A stretch of 48,212 bases of DNA. Source: Oleiphilus sp. (GTDB taxonomy: Bacteria > Pseudomonadota > Gammaproteobacteria > Pseudomonadales > Oleiphilaceae). The notes beneath the pieces are model-generated. The model worked only from the letters and a program-made list of their open reading frames with translations, had not been told where the DNA came from and ran no database searches. This document shows positions 8,346 to 16,210 of this stretch, one piece after another. The position numbers and the translations under genes were made by a program. Numbering within the stretch: position 1 is the first letter of the stretch; each line of letters starts with the position of its first letter. Location: the NCBI GenBank assembly GCA_006212045.1, contig PZPK01000030.1, positions 1 through 48,212 on the forward strand, given 5' to 3'.

Positions 8346-9225
8346 ACCGGGCAAACATACGCATCGAGCTGGCCTGATAGTAAATCAACAGACCGGCCAG
8401 AACAGCTGCCGTGCCCAGTCCCATCCGCATGGTGATCGCTTCCTGGTTCAGGACATGGCCAAGGGCCAACGCCAGAACCGGTGTCACAAGTGTCACCATG
8501 GCCACAGCTGTTGCACCGACATTCCCAAGCACATAGAAATAGGACATAAAACCGATCAACGAACCGCAGACCGCCAAATACAGGATGGACCATGGCGAAC
8601 GACTCGATAAATCAATCTCCGGTACTTTGCCATCGACCACATACCAGGTGGCCAGAAACAGAGGGGCCGACAATAACAACGTCCCTACCGACATGCTAAA
8701 GGGGTGGCACTGGTAATTCTCTCGCTGCACCAGCACCCCACTAAGGCTGTACAAAGTCACCGCCATCAGCAGCAAGATCACACCCTTCCAGCCCGAACTG
8801 TGAATTACCCAGTCGTCCAGACAGATCACCGACAAGCCCGCGAAACTGATCGCGAAAGCAATCCACCTCAACAAAGTAAATTCTCCCCGCCCCAGCAACT
8901 TGGCACTGAACAGATTTGAGACGACAGGCGCAAGCGCAAACAGAACGGAAATCAAACCGGAAGGCACAAAGTCGGCCGCCACATAGGTGCATAACAGAGC
9001 GCCATAAATACCAATGAGCGATGCCAGGTATGCCCGCAACGCCGGTTTACTCCACGACAGCTCCAATCGCCACAGTTTCAGCACCACATACCCAATCAGC
9101 GCCGCAATCATCATGCGCAAAGCGATGGCGGCAAACGGACTGACGGTTTCATTGCTCCAGGCAATCCCCAATGGTGTGGTTGACCAAACAATTACGATAG
9201 TGGCAAAGGCCACGGGCACAGACAT
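8332..9225 (-). CDS. EamA/DMT-superfamily inner-membrane transporter
   Basis: This 297-residue protein has about ten hydrophobic segments arranged as two EamA repeats, typical of drug/metabolite exporters of the RhaT/YdcZ type. The first repeat begins FATIVIVWSTTPLGIAWSN and the second covers about residues 145-290. The substrate cannot be inferred. The ATG at 9225 follows AGGAGG by six bases, so the upstream in-frame ATG at 9252 is rejected. Its 3' end overlaps the SIMPL gene by 14 bases tail-to-tail. Confidence 0.88.
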   Translation of the reverse strand: MSVPVAFATIVIVWSTTPLGIAWSNETVSPFAAIALRMMIAALIGYVVLKLWRLELSWSKPALRAYLASLIGIYGALLCTYVAADFVPSGLISVLFALAPVVSNLFSAKLLGRGEFTLLRWIAFAISFAGLSVICLDDWVIHSSGWKGVILLLMAVTLYSLSGVLVQRENYQCHPFSMSVGTLLLSAPLFLATWYVVDGKVPEIDLSSRSPWSILYLAVCGSLIGFMSYFYVLGNVGATAVAMVTLVTPVLALALGHVLNQEAITMRMGLGTAAVLAGLLIYYQASSMRMFARFIRK

Positions 9226-9601
9226 GACATTCCTCCTGTTTGTCGTTGTCAAACCCGGGAAGCATTGGAAAATCTTGAGGTGGAATATTGAGTCAAGCCA
9301 CCGCGCTGATCGCCGTGGCTTCGGGGGAGTTATTCGTTAAGCGACGTTTCTAAATAAATCTCCCACAAGCACGGCTTTCGCAGTATGCGCAACGCGCACC
9401 CGCCAAAACGCCATCAGACAAGCTGCGTGTTTCAGCGCCGAGGCAAAAGCATGTGATTTGGGAAGATGTGTGTTCATGGTTGCCATGATGCAGTGCCCCG
9501 GCCGAGCTTGTCAATCCGTTTGGAATCTTTATCTGAAAAGTGTTGGACTAAGGCCGCATAGACTGCACGCGCATGCCAAAAGCAGTATGTAATGAAGCGC
9601 G
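9226..9601. other. Intergenic region without visible gene
   Basis: This stretch of about 375 bp lies between the EamA start and the end of the acireductone dioxygenase gene. It should hold the EamA promoter and any terminator of the dioxygenase gene. I see no convincing ORF, strong hairpin, tRNA-like sequence or repeat in it. Confidence 0.5.
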
Positions 9602-10162
9602 CTAGTCGCAGGGTTCTTGAAGCGATTTCCCGAGCAGCGCTTCCCAGCGCGGCGTGGATTCGGCGATATAGCTTCCCGTCAGCAGGTTCACTAACGCAGA
9701 CCGGGTATTGAACCAACGAATGTACTGATAACAGGGCTTAGGCCCCATATCCATCCAGTGCCTTATACCTTTAGGCACCAGAATAAAATCACCGGGAATA
9801 CAATGCAGAGCATGTATACAACCGTCTAGATTGACGAAAAGCAAGGCTTCTCCTGCCAGAAAGAAACGAACCTCATCTTCGTCATGAATATGCTCCGAAA
9901 GATGTTTGTCCCGGAGTGAAATGGACGAATGCTGCGCACCTTCCACAGAGACCAGATCAGCATTATTCAGGCCTAACTCTAGTTTTATCTGGTCAATCTG
10001 TGCCCGATAGAGCGTCAGAATATCATTGCTGGAGATCCAGCTGACATTCTCCTGGCTCTTCAAACTCAACTGTTCGAGACGCACTCCAACCTTTGACAAC
10101 GCAGCCATAAAATCAAGCCTGCGTTGTGTATTGGATGCGTGGTACAGCAGCAATCGTCCCAT
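9602..10162 (-). CDS. mtnD: Acireductone dioxygenase (ARD family cupin)
   Basis: This 186-residue cupin matches acireductone dioxygenase in length (about 180) and metal site. EHIHDEDEVRFF supplies two histidines and a glutamate, and KGIRHWMDMG the last histidine. ARD oxidises the acireductone of the methionine salvage cycle. With Fe it gives formate and the 2-oxo acid precursor of methionine, and with Ni the off-pathway products including CO. No other salvage gene (mtnA, mtnB, mtnC, mtnK) is adjacent, which is unusual since mtnBCD often cluster. The tyrosine-, tryptophan-rich C-terminus (CYQYIRWFNTRSA) is of the usual ARD form. Confidence 0.88.
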   Translation of the reverse strand: MGRLLLYHASNTQRRLDFMAALSKVGVRLEQLSLKSQENVSWISSNDILTLYRAQIDQIKLELGLNNADLVSVEGAQHSSISLRDKHLSEHIHDEDEVRFFLAGEALLFVNLDGCIHALHCIPGDFILVPKGIRHWMDMGPKPCYQYIRWFNTRSALVNLLTGSYIAESTPRWEALLGKSLQEPCD

Positions 10163-10354
10163 TTCCCAACCTCAATCTCACTATGAAGTACGTAACCCGA
10201 GCACCGCAAACCAAGAAGGGTCGGCAATATTTCTGGCGCGGCTAACTTTAAAGTGTGGCAGAGGGAAACGGATTCGCCAGTGGCTTCTACAATGGTTTAC
10301 AAACCCGAACAAGCCGCAAGCTACCATTGCTGAGCGCACGCTTTCCAGGCAGTT

Positions 10355-11470
10355 TCAGGGCAATTGACTGGCTGCGCACTCGATCAACTGGGCAGCAACA
10401 GAAACCGCAATCTCGGGCGGCGTTTTACTGCCTATATCCAAACCTACAGGGGCGTGGATGCGTTTCAGTAAGTTCTCACTCACGCCAAGTTCGCGTAAGC
10501 GCTGTTCTCGCCGGTCGGCCGTGCGACTTGAACCTAGCGCACCAATAAAGAAAGCATCGCTTTCAAGTGCGGCTATCAGTCCAAGATCATCAACCCGAGG
10601 GTCGTGAGAAAGCGCAACGATGGCACAATAAGGATCGCTGAATTCACTGCGTATCAAATCATCAGGCAGGACGTCGGAGCGAATACAGACGCGTTCTTCT
10701 GAGAACTCACTGCTGTTTAAACGCAACTGCCGAGATAAGCCTTCGGGCTCAGCATCTTCCCCTTGGGGTCGCGTGACAGATACGTTTCCCGGGATACCTG
10801 AGGCAGAAGAAGCAAGAGACAATTCGTCAGCACTGAACTTCTGGAAAGAGCTGCTTCGCTTCAATACCTCCTGCCGCGGTTCGCAGATCGTCACATCAAA
10901 GTCCAGCGAATTCACGATCGGCAACAGATATTGAGTGATATCCCCCCAACCTAAAATCAGTAAGCGATGATGCACTTGTAAGCGATGGTTCAACTTGCCA
11001 TCACAAACTTGAATAGCGGGAAACGGCGCATCATTTTCATTTGTCGTCATAACGCCAGATTCCATATCCACCATGCGTGACACAGGGTTACGTAGAGACA
11101 AGGCTTCATTCAGGGATTGAAAGTGCTGCATAGTTGACGCATCGGGCTCCAGAAGCTCGATCAGAACTTCCAATGTCCCGCCACAAGGCAGCATAAAACG
11201 ACTGCGCTCATCCGACGAATCGCCAAAACGTTTTACCGATGGGAAACCTTTGGTAAGCGTTTGCTGCCAGGATTCGATCAGTACCTGCTCAATACATCCG
11301 CTGGAGAGAGAACCAACACTTTTGCCGGAATTCCGGTTCATCGCAAACAAACTGCCTGGGGGCCTGGGCGACGCCCCCCAGGTATTCAGCACAGTGACAT
11401 ACCAGACACGGTCACCCCGGGCCAACCAATCCGATACCGTCAGCAAAACGGACCGATTTACGCCATGCAT
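10355..11470 (-). CDS. xdhC: XdhC/CoxI-family molybdenum cofactor maturation protein
   Basis: This 371-residue protein has an N-terminal XdhC/CoxI domain (residues of about 10-90, with TWGASPRPPGSLFAM and SLSSGCIEQ) and a C-terminal Rossmann domain (LLILGWGDITQYL at about 170, and AIVALSHDPRVDDLGL, then FIGALGSSRTADRR). XdhC proteins bind molybdenum cofactor, promote its sulfuration and insert it into xanthine dehydrogenase-type enzymes. It starts six bases after the stop of the molybdopterin subunit gene and is third in that operon, which fits a dedicated chaperone. Confidence 0.9.
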   Translation of the reverse strand: MHGVNRSVLLTVSDWLARGDRVWYVTVLNTWGASPRPPGSLFAMNRNSGKSVGSLSSGCIEQVLIESWQQTLTKGFPSVKRFGDSSDERSRFMLPCGGTLEVLIELLEPDASTMQHFQSLNEALSLRNPVSRMVDMESGVMTTNENDAPFPAIQVCDGKLNHRLQVHHRLLILGWGDITQYLLPIVNSLDFDVTICEPRQEVLKRSSSFQKFSADELSLASSASGIPGNVSVTRPQGEDAEPEGLSRQLRLNSSEFSEERVCIRSDVLPDDLIRSEFSDPYCAIVALSHDPRVDDLGLIAALESDAFFIGALGSSRTADRREQRLRELGVSENLLKRIHAPVGLDIGSKTPPEIAVSVAAQLIECAASQLP

Positions 11471-11476
11471 GACTAG

Positions 11477-13735
11477 TTAGGCCAAGCGAAATGGCATTTT
11501 TCGATGCCGCTCTCCGGTAGCAGCAAACAGGGCTCCCGCCATAGCCGGAGCGAGCGGAGGCAACCCCGGCTCACCGACACCCGTTGGCAATTCATTACTC
11601 TGAATAATCACGGTTTCAATAACCGGTATCTGATTCATGCGGAGCATCTGGTAATCATGGAAGTTACTCTGCTCTATCTGGTCATCTGCGATGGTTATTT
11701 CACCATACAGCGCGGCAGTTAGACCAAACACAATACAGCTCTCTATTTGCATCTTCACGATATCCGGATTGATGACTGTGCCACAATCGATCGCACATAC
11801 CACTTTGAGCACTTCAATTTCACTACCCGAAATTCGTAGCTCTACCAGTTCAGCAACGTAGGAGCCAAACGACTTGTGCGCGGATATGCCCTGAAACACT
11901 CCGTCTTCGGTGGATCTTCCCCATTGCCCCTTCTCTGCCACCGCATCCAGTACCGCAAGCAACCTTGGTGAATCCGCCAGCAGCTCGCGCCGATACTGAT
12001 AAGCGTCCTTACCCAGTTCGTGCGCGAGCTCATCCACAAATGACTCGGTCACAAATGCATTGTGGGAATGGCCTACCGAGCGCCAGAAACTGACAGGCAC
12101 ACCCGCGTCCGCCTTGGTGTGTCGAACACGCAAAGCCGGGAAGGCATAGGGAAGGTCATCCGCCCCTTCATAGGGTGATTTATCCGGAGGGGTCATCGGT
12201 GTGCCTTCGGTCATCAAGCCAGCCTTGCCCAGCATTGAATACATAAACTTAGGAGCCCAGGGGAACATGGCTGGCGCTGCATCCCAAATAAACCAATCCA
12301 TAATTTTGGGGCATACGATCTGATGATCCCAGCCGCTGACCTTGCCCTCACTATCGATGGCAGCAGCCAGTCTGTGGTAACTGGCAGGTCGGTAAAAATC
12401 GTTCTGAGTGTCCTCTTCCCGGCTCCATACAAGCTTGATCGGTATTCCCGCCTTAAAAGAGATTTCAGCTGCTTCGCCTATAAAATCCTGACTCAAGCGA
12501 CGACCAAAACCTCCGCCAATAAACTGATTGTGGATATGCACTTCGTCCAGAGACAAATCGCTGACTTTTGCCACCACAACCTGCGCCAGATCGGGCGCTT
12601 GGGTGGAAGTCCAGATATCCGCACGATCCTGTTGCACGTCCGCCACACAATTCATCGGCTCCATGGTGGCATGCGCCAAAAAAGGCAATTCAAACGAACT
12701 TTCCAGTACACGCGAGGCTTCCTTACGTGCCGCGTCGAAATCGCCGTCGTCCCTGAGTTCGTCACCGGCATCCTCCTGCGCCTGCTGTTGATAAAACTTC
12801 ATGACCTCTGAAGAGCTTCCGGGGCCATCGGCCGTGCGCTGCCATTCGAGCTTCAATGCTTCCTGGGCTTTTCTCGCCAACCAGTAACTGTCGGCCACAA
12901 TCGCGACGCCGCTGGTCACTTCCAGAACGGCTTGGATGCCCTTCATCTTGCGCACCTGATCCGCATTGTGCGAGACCAGTGTTCCACCGATATACGGTGA
13001 ACGGGCAATCACTGCATGCTTCATCCCTGCACGGACACTGTCTATGCCGTAGTTGGCGGTACCAGTGACTTTTTGTATATTATCCAGCCGTGCATTCTGT
13101 TTGCCGATGTATTTGTATTGCTCAGGGGTTTTAAGTGCAATTTCGTCCGGTACACTCTGTTGCGCCGCCAGTTTCAGTAAATCACCGTAAGTAATCGACT
13201 TCCCAGATGCCGAATGCACCACTTTTCCTTCGCTGGCATGCAGGTACGTTTCCGGCACCTGAAATACCTCGGCAGCTGCAGCCACCAGCATTTGTCGAGC
13301 GGTTGCACCTATCTCTCGCAACGGGCCCCAACTGGTCGAAATACTGTTGCTGCCACCAGTCAGCTGCAAACCATAATCCGGGTTGCGGTAGACGGTATCG
13401 GCGCCGGCAAAAATGATTTCAATATGATCAGGGCGTACTTCCAGCTCTTCGGCCAACAAAGTGGTTAATCCGGTATAGGTGCCTTGCCCCATCTCAACGC
13501 GATCAAGTGTGAAGGTGACGGTTCCATCAGCCTGAAGTGTCAACCAGGCATTGGCTTCCCAGTCACCGCTTTCCTGTATTTCGCGATTCACCAATGCCCC
13601 ACAACCCGCCAGAGAAGCCGCCACGGTGAAGCTTCCCGCTGCCGTGCCAGACACTTTGATCAGATTACGACGGGTCGTAAGCATTGATTCCAGATAACCC
13701 TTTGAAGGCTTGGCTTGATGTGTTGACTGCTTCAT
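11477..13735 (-). CDS. Molybdopterin-binding subunit of an isoquinoline 1-oxidoreductase-type hydroxylase
   Basis: This 752-residue protein is the large catalytic subunit of a two-subunit molybdenum hydroxylase related to IorB. Motifs seen are [24 protein letters not shown] for molybdopterin contacts, and near the C-terminus [13 protein letters not shown], which carries the catalytic glutamate. Near residues 19-42 there is a twin-arginine signal ([11 protein letters not shown]) ending in LAGC, a good lipobox, so it may be Tat-exported and lipidated. The ATG at 13735 overlaps the stop of the 2Fe-2S subunit gene by four bases, so it is preferred to a start at 13837. The family hydroxylates N-heterocycles or oxidises aldehydes; the substrate here is unknown. 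No FAD subunit or cytochrome gene is adjacent. Confidence 0.9.
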   Translation of the reverse strand: MKQSTHQAKPSKGYLESMLTTRRNLIKVSGTAAGSFTVAASLAGCGALVNREIQESGDWEANAWLTLQADGTVTFTLDRVEMGQGTYTGLTTLLAEELEVRPDHIEIIFAGADTVYRNPDYGLQLTGGSNSISTSWGPLREIGATARQMLVAAAAEVFQVPETYLHASEGKVVHSASGKSITYGDLLKLAAQQSVPDEIALKTPEQYKYIGKQNARLDNIQKVTGTANYGIDSVRAGMKHAVIARSPYIGGTLVSHNADQVRKMKGIQAVLEVTSGVAIVADSYWLARKAQEALKLEWQRTADGPGSSSEVMKFYQQQAQEDAGDELRDDGDFDAARKEASRVLESSFELPFLAHATMEPMNCVADVQQDRADIWTSTQAPDLAQVVVAKVSDLSLDEVHIHNQFIGGGFGRRLSQDFIGEAAEISFKAGIPIKLVWSREEDTQNDFYRPASYHRLAAAIDSEGKVSGWDHQIVCPKIMDWFIWDAAPAMFPWAPKFMYSMLGKAGLMTEGTPMTPPDKSPYEGADDLPYAFPALRVRHTKADAGVPVSFWRSVGHSHNAFVTESFVDELAHELGKDAYQYRRELLADSPRLLAVLDAVAEKGQWGRSTEDGVFQGISAHKSFGSYVAELVELRISGSEIEVLKVVCAIDCGTVINPDIVKMQIESCIVFGLTAALYGEITIADDQIEQSNFHDYQMLRMNQIPVIETVIIQSNELPTGVGEPGLPPLAPAMAGALFAATGERHRKMPFRLA

Positions 13736-14232
13736 GACAGATCCCCCACTTTCACTTCGTAGGCAAGGTCTGTCGCTGCCTGCATTCGGCCTGCAGCCTG
13801 CTTGATCGCTTTTCGGATTCTCGGATAGGTGCCACAACGACAGATATTGCCCGACATGGCCGCATCAATATCTTCATCACTGGGGTTGGCATTTGTCGCC
13901 AGTAAGGCACTTGCGCTCATTAACTGTCCGGACTGGCAATAGCCACATTGCGGGACGTTGTGGTCAATCCAGCTCTGTTGCACGGGATGCAGATTATCGT
14001 TGTCGGACAAACCTTCAATCGTGGTCACGGACTGCCCTGCGATCGCTGCCAGTGGCGTAATACAGGAACGGATCGCCTGTCCATTCAGATGCACCGTACA
14101 GGCACCACACAAGCCTTTACCGCAGCCGAATTTGGTTCCTGTCAGGCCAATTTCATCCCGAATCACCCAAAGCAGAGGCATTTCCGGATCAAGGTCCAAC
14201 GAGACTTGTTTACCGTTTAGTTCAAACTCCAC
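13732..14232 (-). CDS. [2Fe-2S] subunit of the molybdenum hydroxylase (IorA-like)
   Basis: This 166-residue protein has both [2Fe-2S] domains of the xanthine oxidase family. The N-terminal plant-ferredoxin type has [12 protein letters not shown] at residues of about 37-48. The C-terminal four-helix domain has CGYCQSGQ and CRCGTYPRI at about 97-135. It passes electrons from the molybdenum site of its partner to an unknown acceptor. It is the first gene of a three-gene operon with the molybdopterin subunit (four-base overlap) and XdhC. It has no signal peptide, as expected if it is co-exported with the Tat-carrying large subunit. Confidence 0.92.
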   Translation of the reverse strand: MEFELNGKQVSLDLDPEMPLLWVIRDEIGLTGTKFGCGKGLCGACTVHLNGQAIRSCITPLAAIAGQSVTTIEGLSDNDNLHPVQQSWIDHNVPQCGYCQSGQLMSASALLATNANPSDEDIDAAMSGNICRCGTYPRIRKAIKQAAGRMQAATDLAYEVKVGDLS

Positions 14233-14321
14233 AGTTCTCCCCCCTTACTCTTAATATTGTTATGCCGGTCAGCTCTATGCGCGCGTTTGAAACTGCCTGA
14301 TTCAGCAGAAATCAAATCGAT

Positions 14322-14888
14322 TTAGCGCAAACCGAACTGTTCGCGGTTTTTTTGTTTGGTTTTATCACCTTTCTTCAACATCACATACACTGCACCCGTG
14401 CCACCATGATGTTTCTGGGCCGAGTGGAAAGCGAGCACCTCGTCGATCTGGGGTAACCAGACCGATAAGTGACTTTTCAGAAGTGCGATTTTGTCGGGAT
14501 TGCGCTCGCCCTTTCCGTGCAGAATCAGAACTGTGCGCAATTCGTAGTAGAAACAATCTCGCAGAAACTGGAAAACCTCGCGCCGGGCCTCATCTGCGGT
14601 AAGACGATGCAGGTCCAGACGTGCATCAATGTCGTAATGTCCCAGACGCAACTTTTTATAAACGCCATGCTGCACACCGTCAGCGCGGTACTCCAGAATA
14701 TCGTTCGCCTTCAATTGGGGCACGTCATTGGAAACCAGCGGATCCTGTGCTTTGCGGTCGCTCACCGCGAGACTGCGCCGAACCGCGACTCCGGGTGTTT
14801 GCTCCACCTTTTTGTGCAAGCGTGCGCGGTTAACCCTTAGGGGTTTCACGCCATCCATTTCACTTGCAAATAAATCATCTTCCGACAT
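14322..14888 (-). CDS. Smr-domain protein (SmrA/YdaL-like endonuclease)
   Basis: This 188-residue protein has an Smr domain over its C-terminal half: LDLHRLTADEARREVFQFL (the LDLHG-like motif), VLILHGKGERNP (the HGKG motif) and GGTGAVYVML. The N-terminus (about 85 residues, basic, LRVNRARLHKK) matches the small stand-alone Smr proteins of gammaproteobacteria such as SmrA/YdaL. These are nicking endonucleases of uncertain role, and related domains cleave mRNA at collided ribosomes. It is transcribed alone, with a hairpin separating it from the LysR gene upstream. Confidence 0.88.
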   Translation of the reverse strand: MSEDDLFASEMDGVKPLRVNRARLHKKVEQTPGVAVRRSLAVSDRKAQDPLVSNDVPQLKANDILEYRADGVQHGVYKKLRLGHYDIDARLDLHRLTADEARREVFQFLRDCFYYELRTVLILHGKGERNPDKIALLKSHLSVWLPQIDEVLAFHSAQKHHGGTGAVYVMLKKGDKTKQKNREQFGLR

Positions 14889-14928
14889 TGCGATGCATAC
14901 CCAAGCTGTTCAGACAAGAATCAGAAAT

Positions 14929-14947
14929 GGGGAGAATCGCTCTCCCC
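14929..14947 (-). terminator. Hairpin after the LysR gene
   Basis: GGGGAGA and TCTCCCC form a perfect 7-bp stem with a 5-base loop, followed on the minus strand by ATTTC. It sits 9 bp after the LysR stop and before the Smr gene. The U-tract is weak, so termination may be partial. Confidence 0.5.
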
Positions 14948-14955
14948 TTCATCGC

Positions 14956-15936
14956 CTATCTTACATTGGCAACCTTGGACTCTGAAAGCCCGACTTTCAT
15001 GGCAGCAGTTTGCTTCACACTGGGGTTGACATTGAACACGCCTTCCAATGCTTCCCATGGCGGAATAGGCTGACAGTTAGAGAACATAAATTCCGTGAAT
15101 GCGACCACTTTGGAAGGTGGCTCTCGGCGGCTTGGATACACCAGGTAAAATGTCCGCTCGATAAATGGCGTATCCGGTAGCAGCGTGACCAAATTGCCCT
15201 GCCGCACATCCTCGCTCAATAAAATCTGGGGTGCGGCCGCGATCCCCATACCCTCCAGCGCCATGTTTTTTATCATTTCCATATCATTGGCAATCATTCT
15301 GGACTGCGGTTCGATCTGCACTTCCTGACCATTGCGAATAAAGGTCCAGGGCGCAGCCGGATGTGAGATACAGCTATGGTTATTCAGGTCTTCAATACTT
15401 TTTGGACTGCCGTGCCTGGCGAGATACTCGGGCGAAGCACAGAGTGACAAACGCGCCGTTCCCAGATTTCGGGTGACTAGGCTGGAATCGGCCAGCGGTC
15501 CAATCCTGAACGCAATATCGATTTCCTCGTCCAACATGTCCAAAGCCTTGTTATCGGCAATGATTTCGATACTCACTTTCGGGTAATGGTCTAAAAATGA
15601 CTTGATGGTGGATACAAAAAAAGGCGTCCCGAAGGCGAGAGGGGTACTGATTCTGAGTAATCCACTGGGTTCTGATTGCATGTTATTGACAACGCGATCG
15701 GCCTCCTCTGCCTGCTCCAGCATTTTAAGACAATGCTGGTGGTAGACTTTCCCGGTTTCCGTGGGCTTCAGGTTACGCGTTGTGCGATTGATCAAGCGCA
15801 CACCTACCCGCCGCTCCAACTGACTCACCTTCCGACTCACGGTCGACTTGGGCAGTTTCAGTTTTTCGGCAGCTTTGGTAAAACTCCCCGAGCCTACTAC
15901 AACTGCAAATATGGCCATTTCATTCAGATCTTGCAT
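14956..15936 (-). CDS. LysR-family transcriptional regulator
   Basis: This 326-residue protein has the LysR N-terminal winged helix-turn-helix (MNEMAIF-like start, GSFTKAAEKLKLPKSTVSRKVSQLERRVGVRL at about 19-50) and a type-2 periplasmic-binding-like effector domain (LRISTPLAFG, IDIAFRIGPLADSSLV). The pattern of linker and effector domain is that of the CrgA/DsdC-like subgroup, which often regulates a neighbouring divergent gene. The ATG at 15936 begins the usual LysR start and follows a GAGGGAG-type ribosome binding site; the longer frame from 16029 is rejected. The divergent neighbour is the MMPL exporter, 274 bp away. Confidence 0.92.
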   Translation of the reverse strand: MQDLNEMAIFAVVVGSGSFTKAAEKLKLPKSTVSRKVSQLERRVGVRLINRTTRNLKPTETGKVYHQHCLKMLEQAEEADRVVNNMQSEPSGLLRISTPLAFGTPFFVSTIKSFLDHYPKVSIEIIADNKALDMLDEEIDIAFRIGPLADSSLVTRNLGTARLSLCASPEYLARHGSPKSIEDLNNHSCISHPAAPWTFIRNGQEVQIEPQSRMIANDMEMIKNMALEGMGIAAAPQILLSEDVRQGNLVTLLPDTPFIERTFYLVYPSRREPPSKVVAFTEFMFSNCQPIPPWEALEGVFNVNPSVKQTAAMKVGLSESKVANVR

Positions 15937-15966
15937 CTGCGTTTCTCCCTCTTTCTCTTTGCCACA

Positions 15967-16042
15967 TATGGAACAGTAATTCCATAATAAGCCTATTAAA
16001 CTCATAACAGGAACAAAATTAGAATACATGACCGTCAGTCAT
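15967..16042. promoter_or_regulatory. LysR/MMPL intergenic operators (two inverted repeats)
   Basis: A perfect 20-bp palindrome with arms TATGGAA/TTCCATA around a 6-bp centre lies at 15967-15986, 31 bp upstream of the LysR start. A second inverted repeat, ATGAC-N5-GTCAT, is at 16028-16042. Their position between divergent genes suggests an autoregulatory LysR site and a site for the exporter promoter. This is pattern-based inference. Confidence 0.5.
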
Positions 16043-16210
16043 ATTTCATTAATGTGACGCGGTTATCACTTTTTTTTGCATTATTTTTGCTGAACCGAGC
16101 CCCGTGTGATTAAGTGAATATCACGCCCGATACAGCATAGCGAACTTCGATGCCGTGTTCAGGGAGATTACTTTCAGAGCGGCTCACATAGATGCACAGA
16201 GGGAAGAAAC

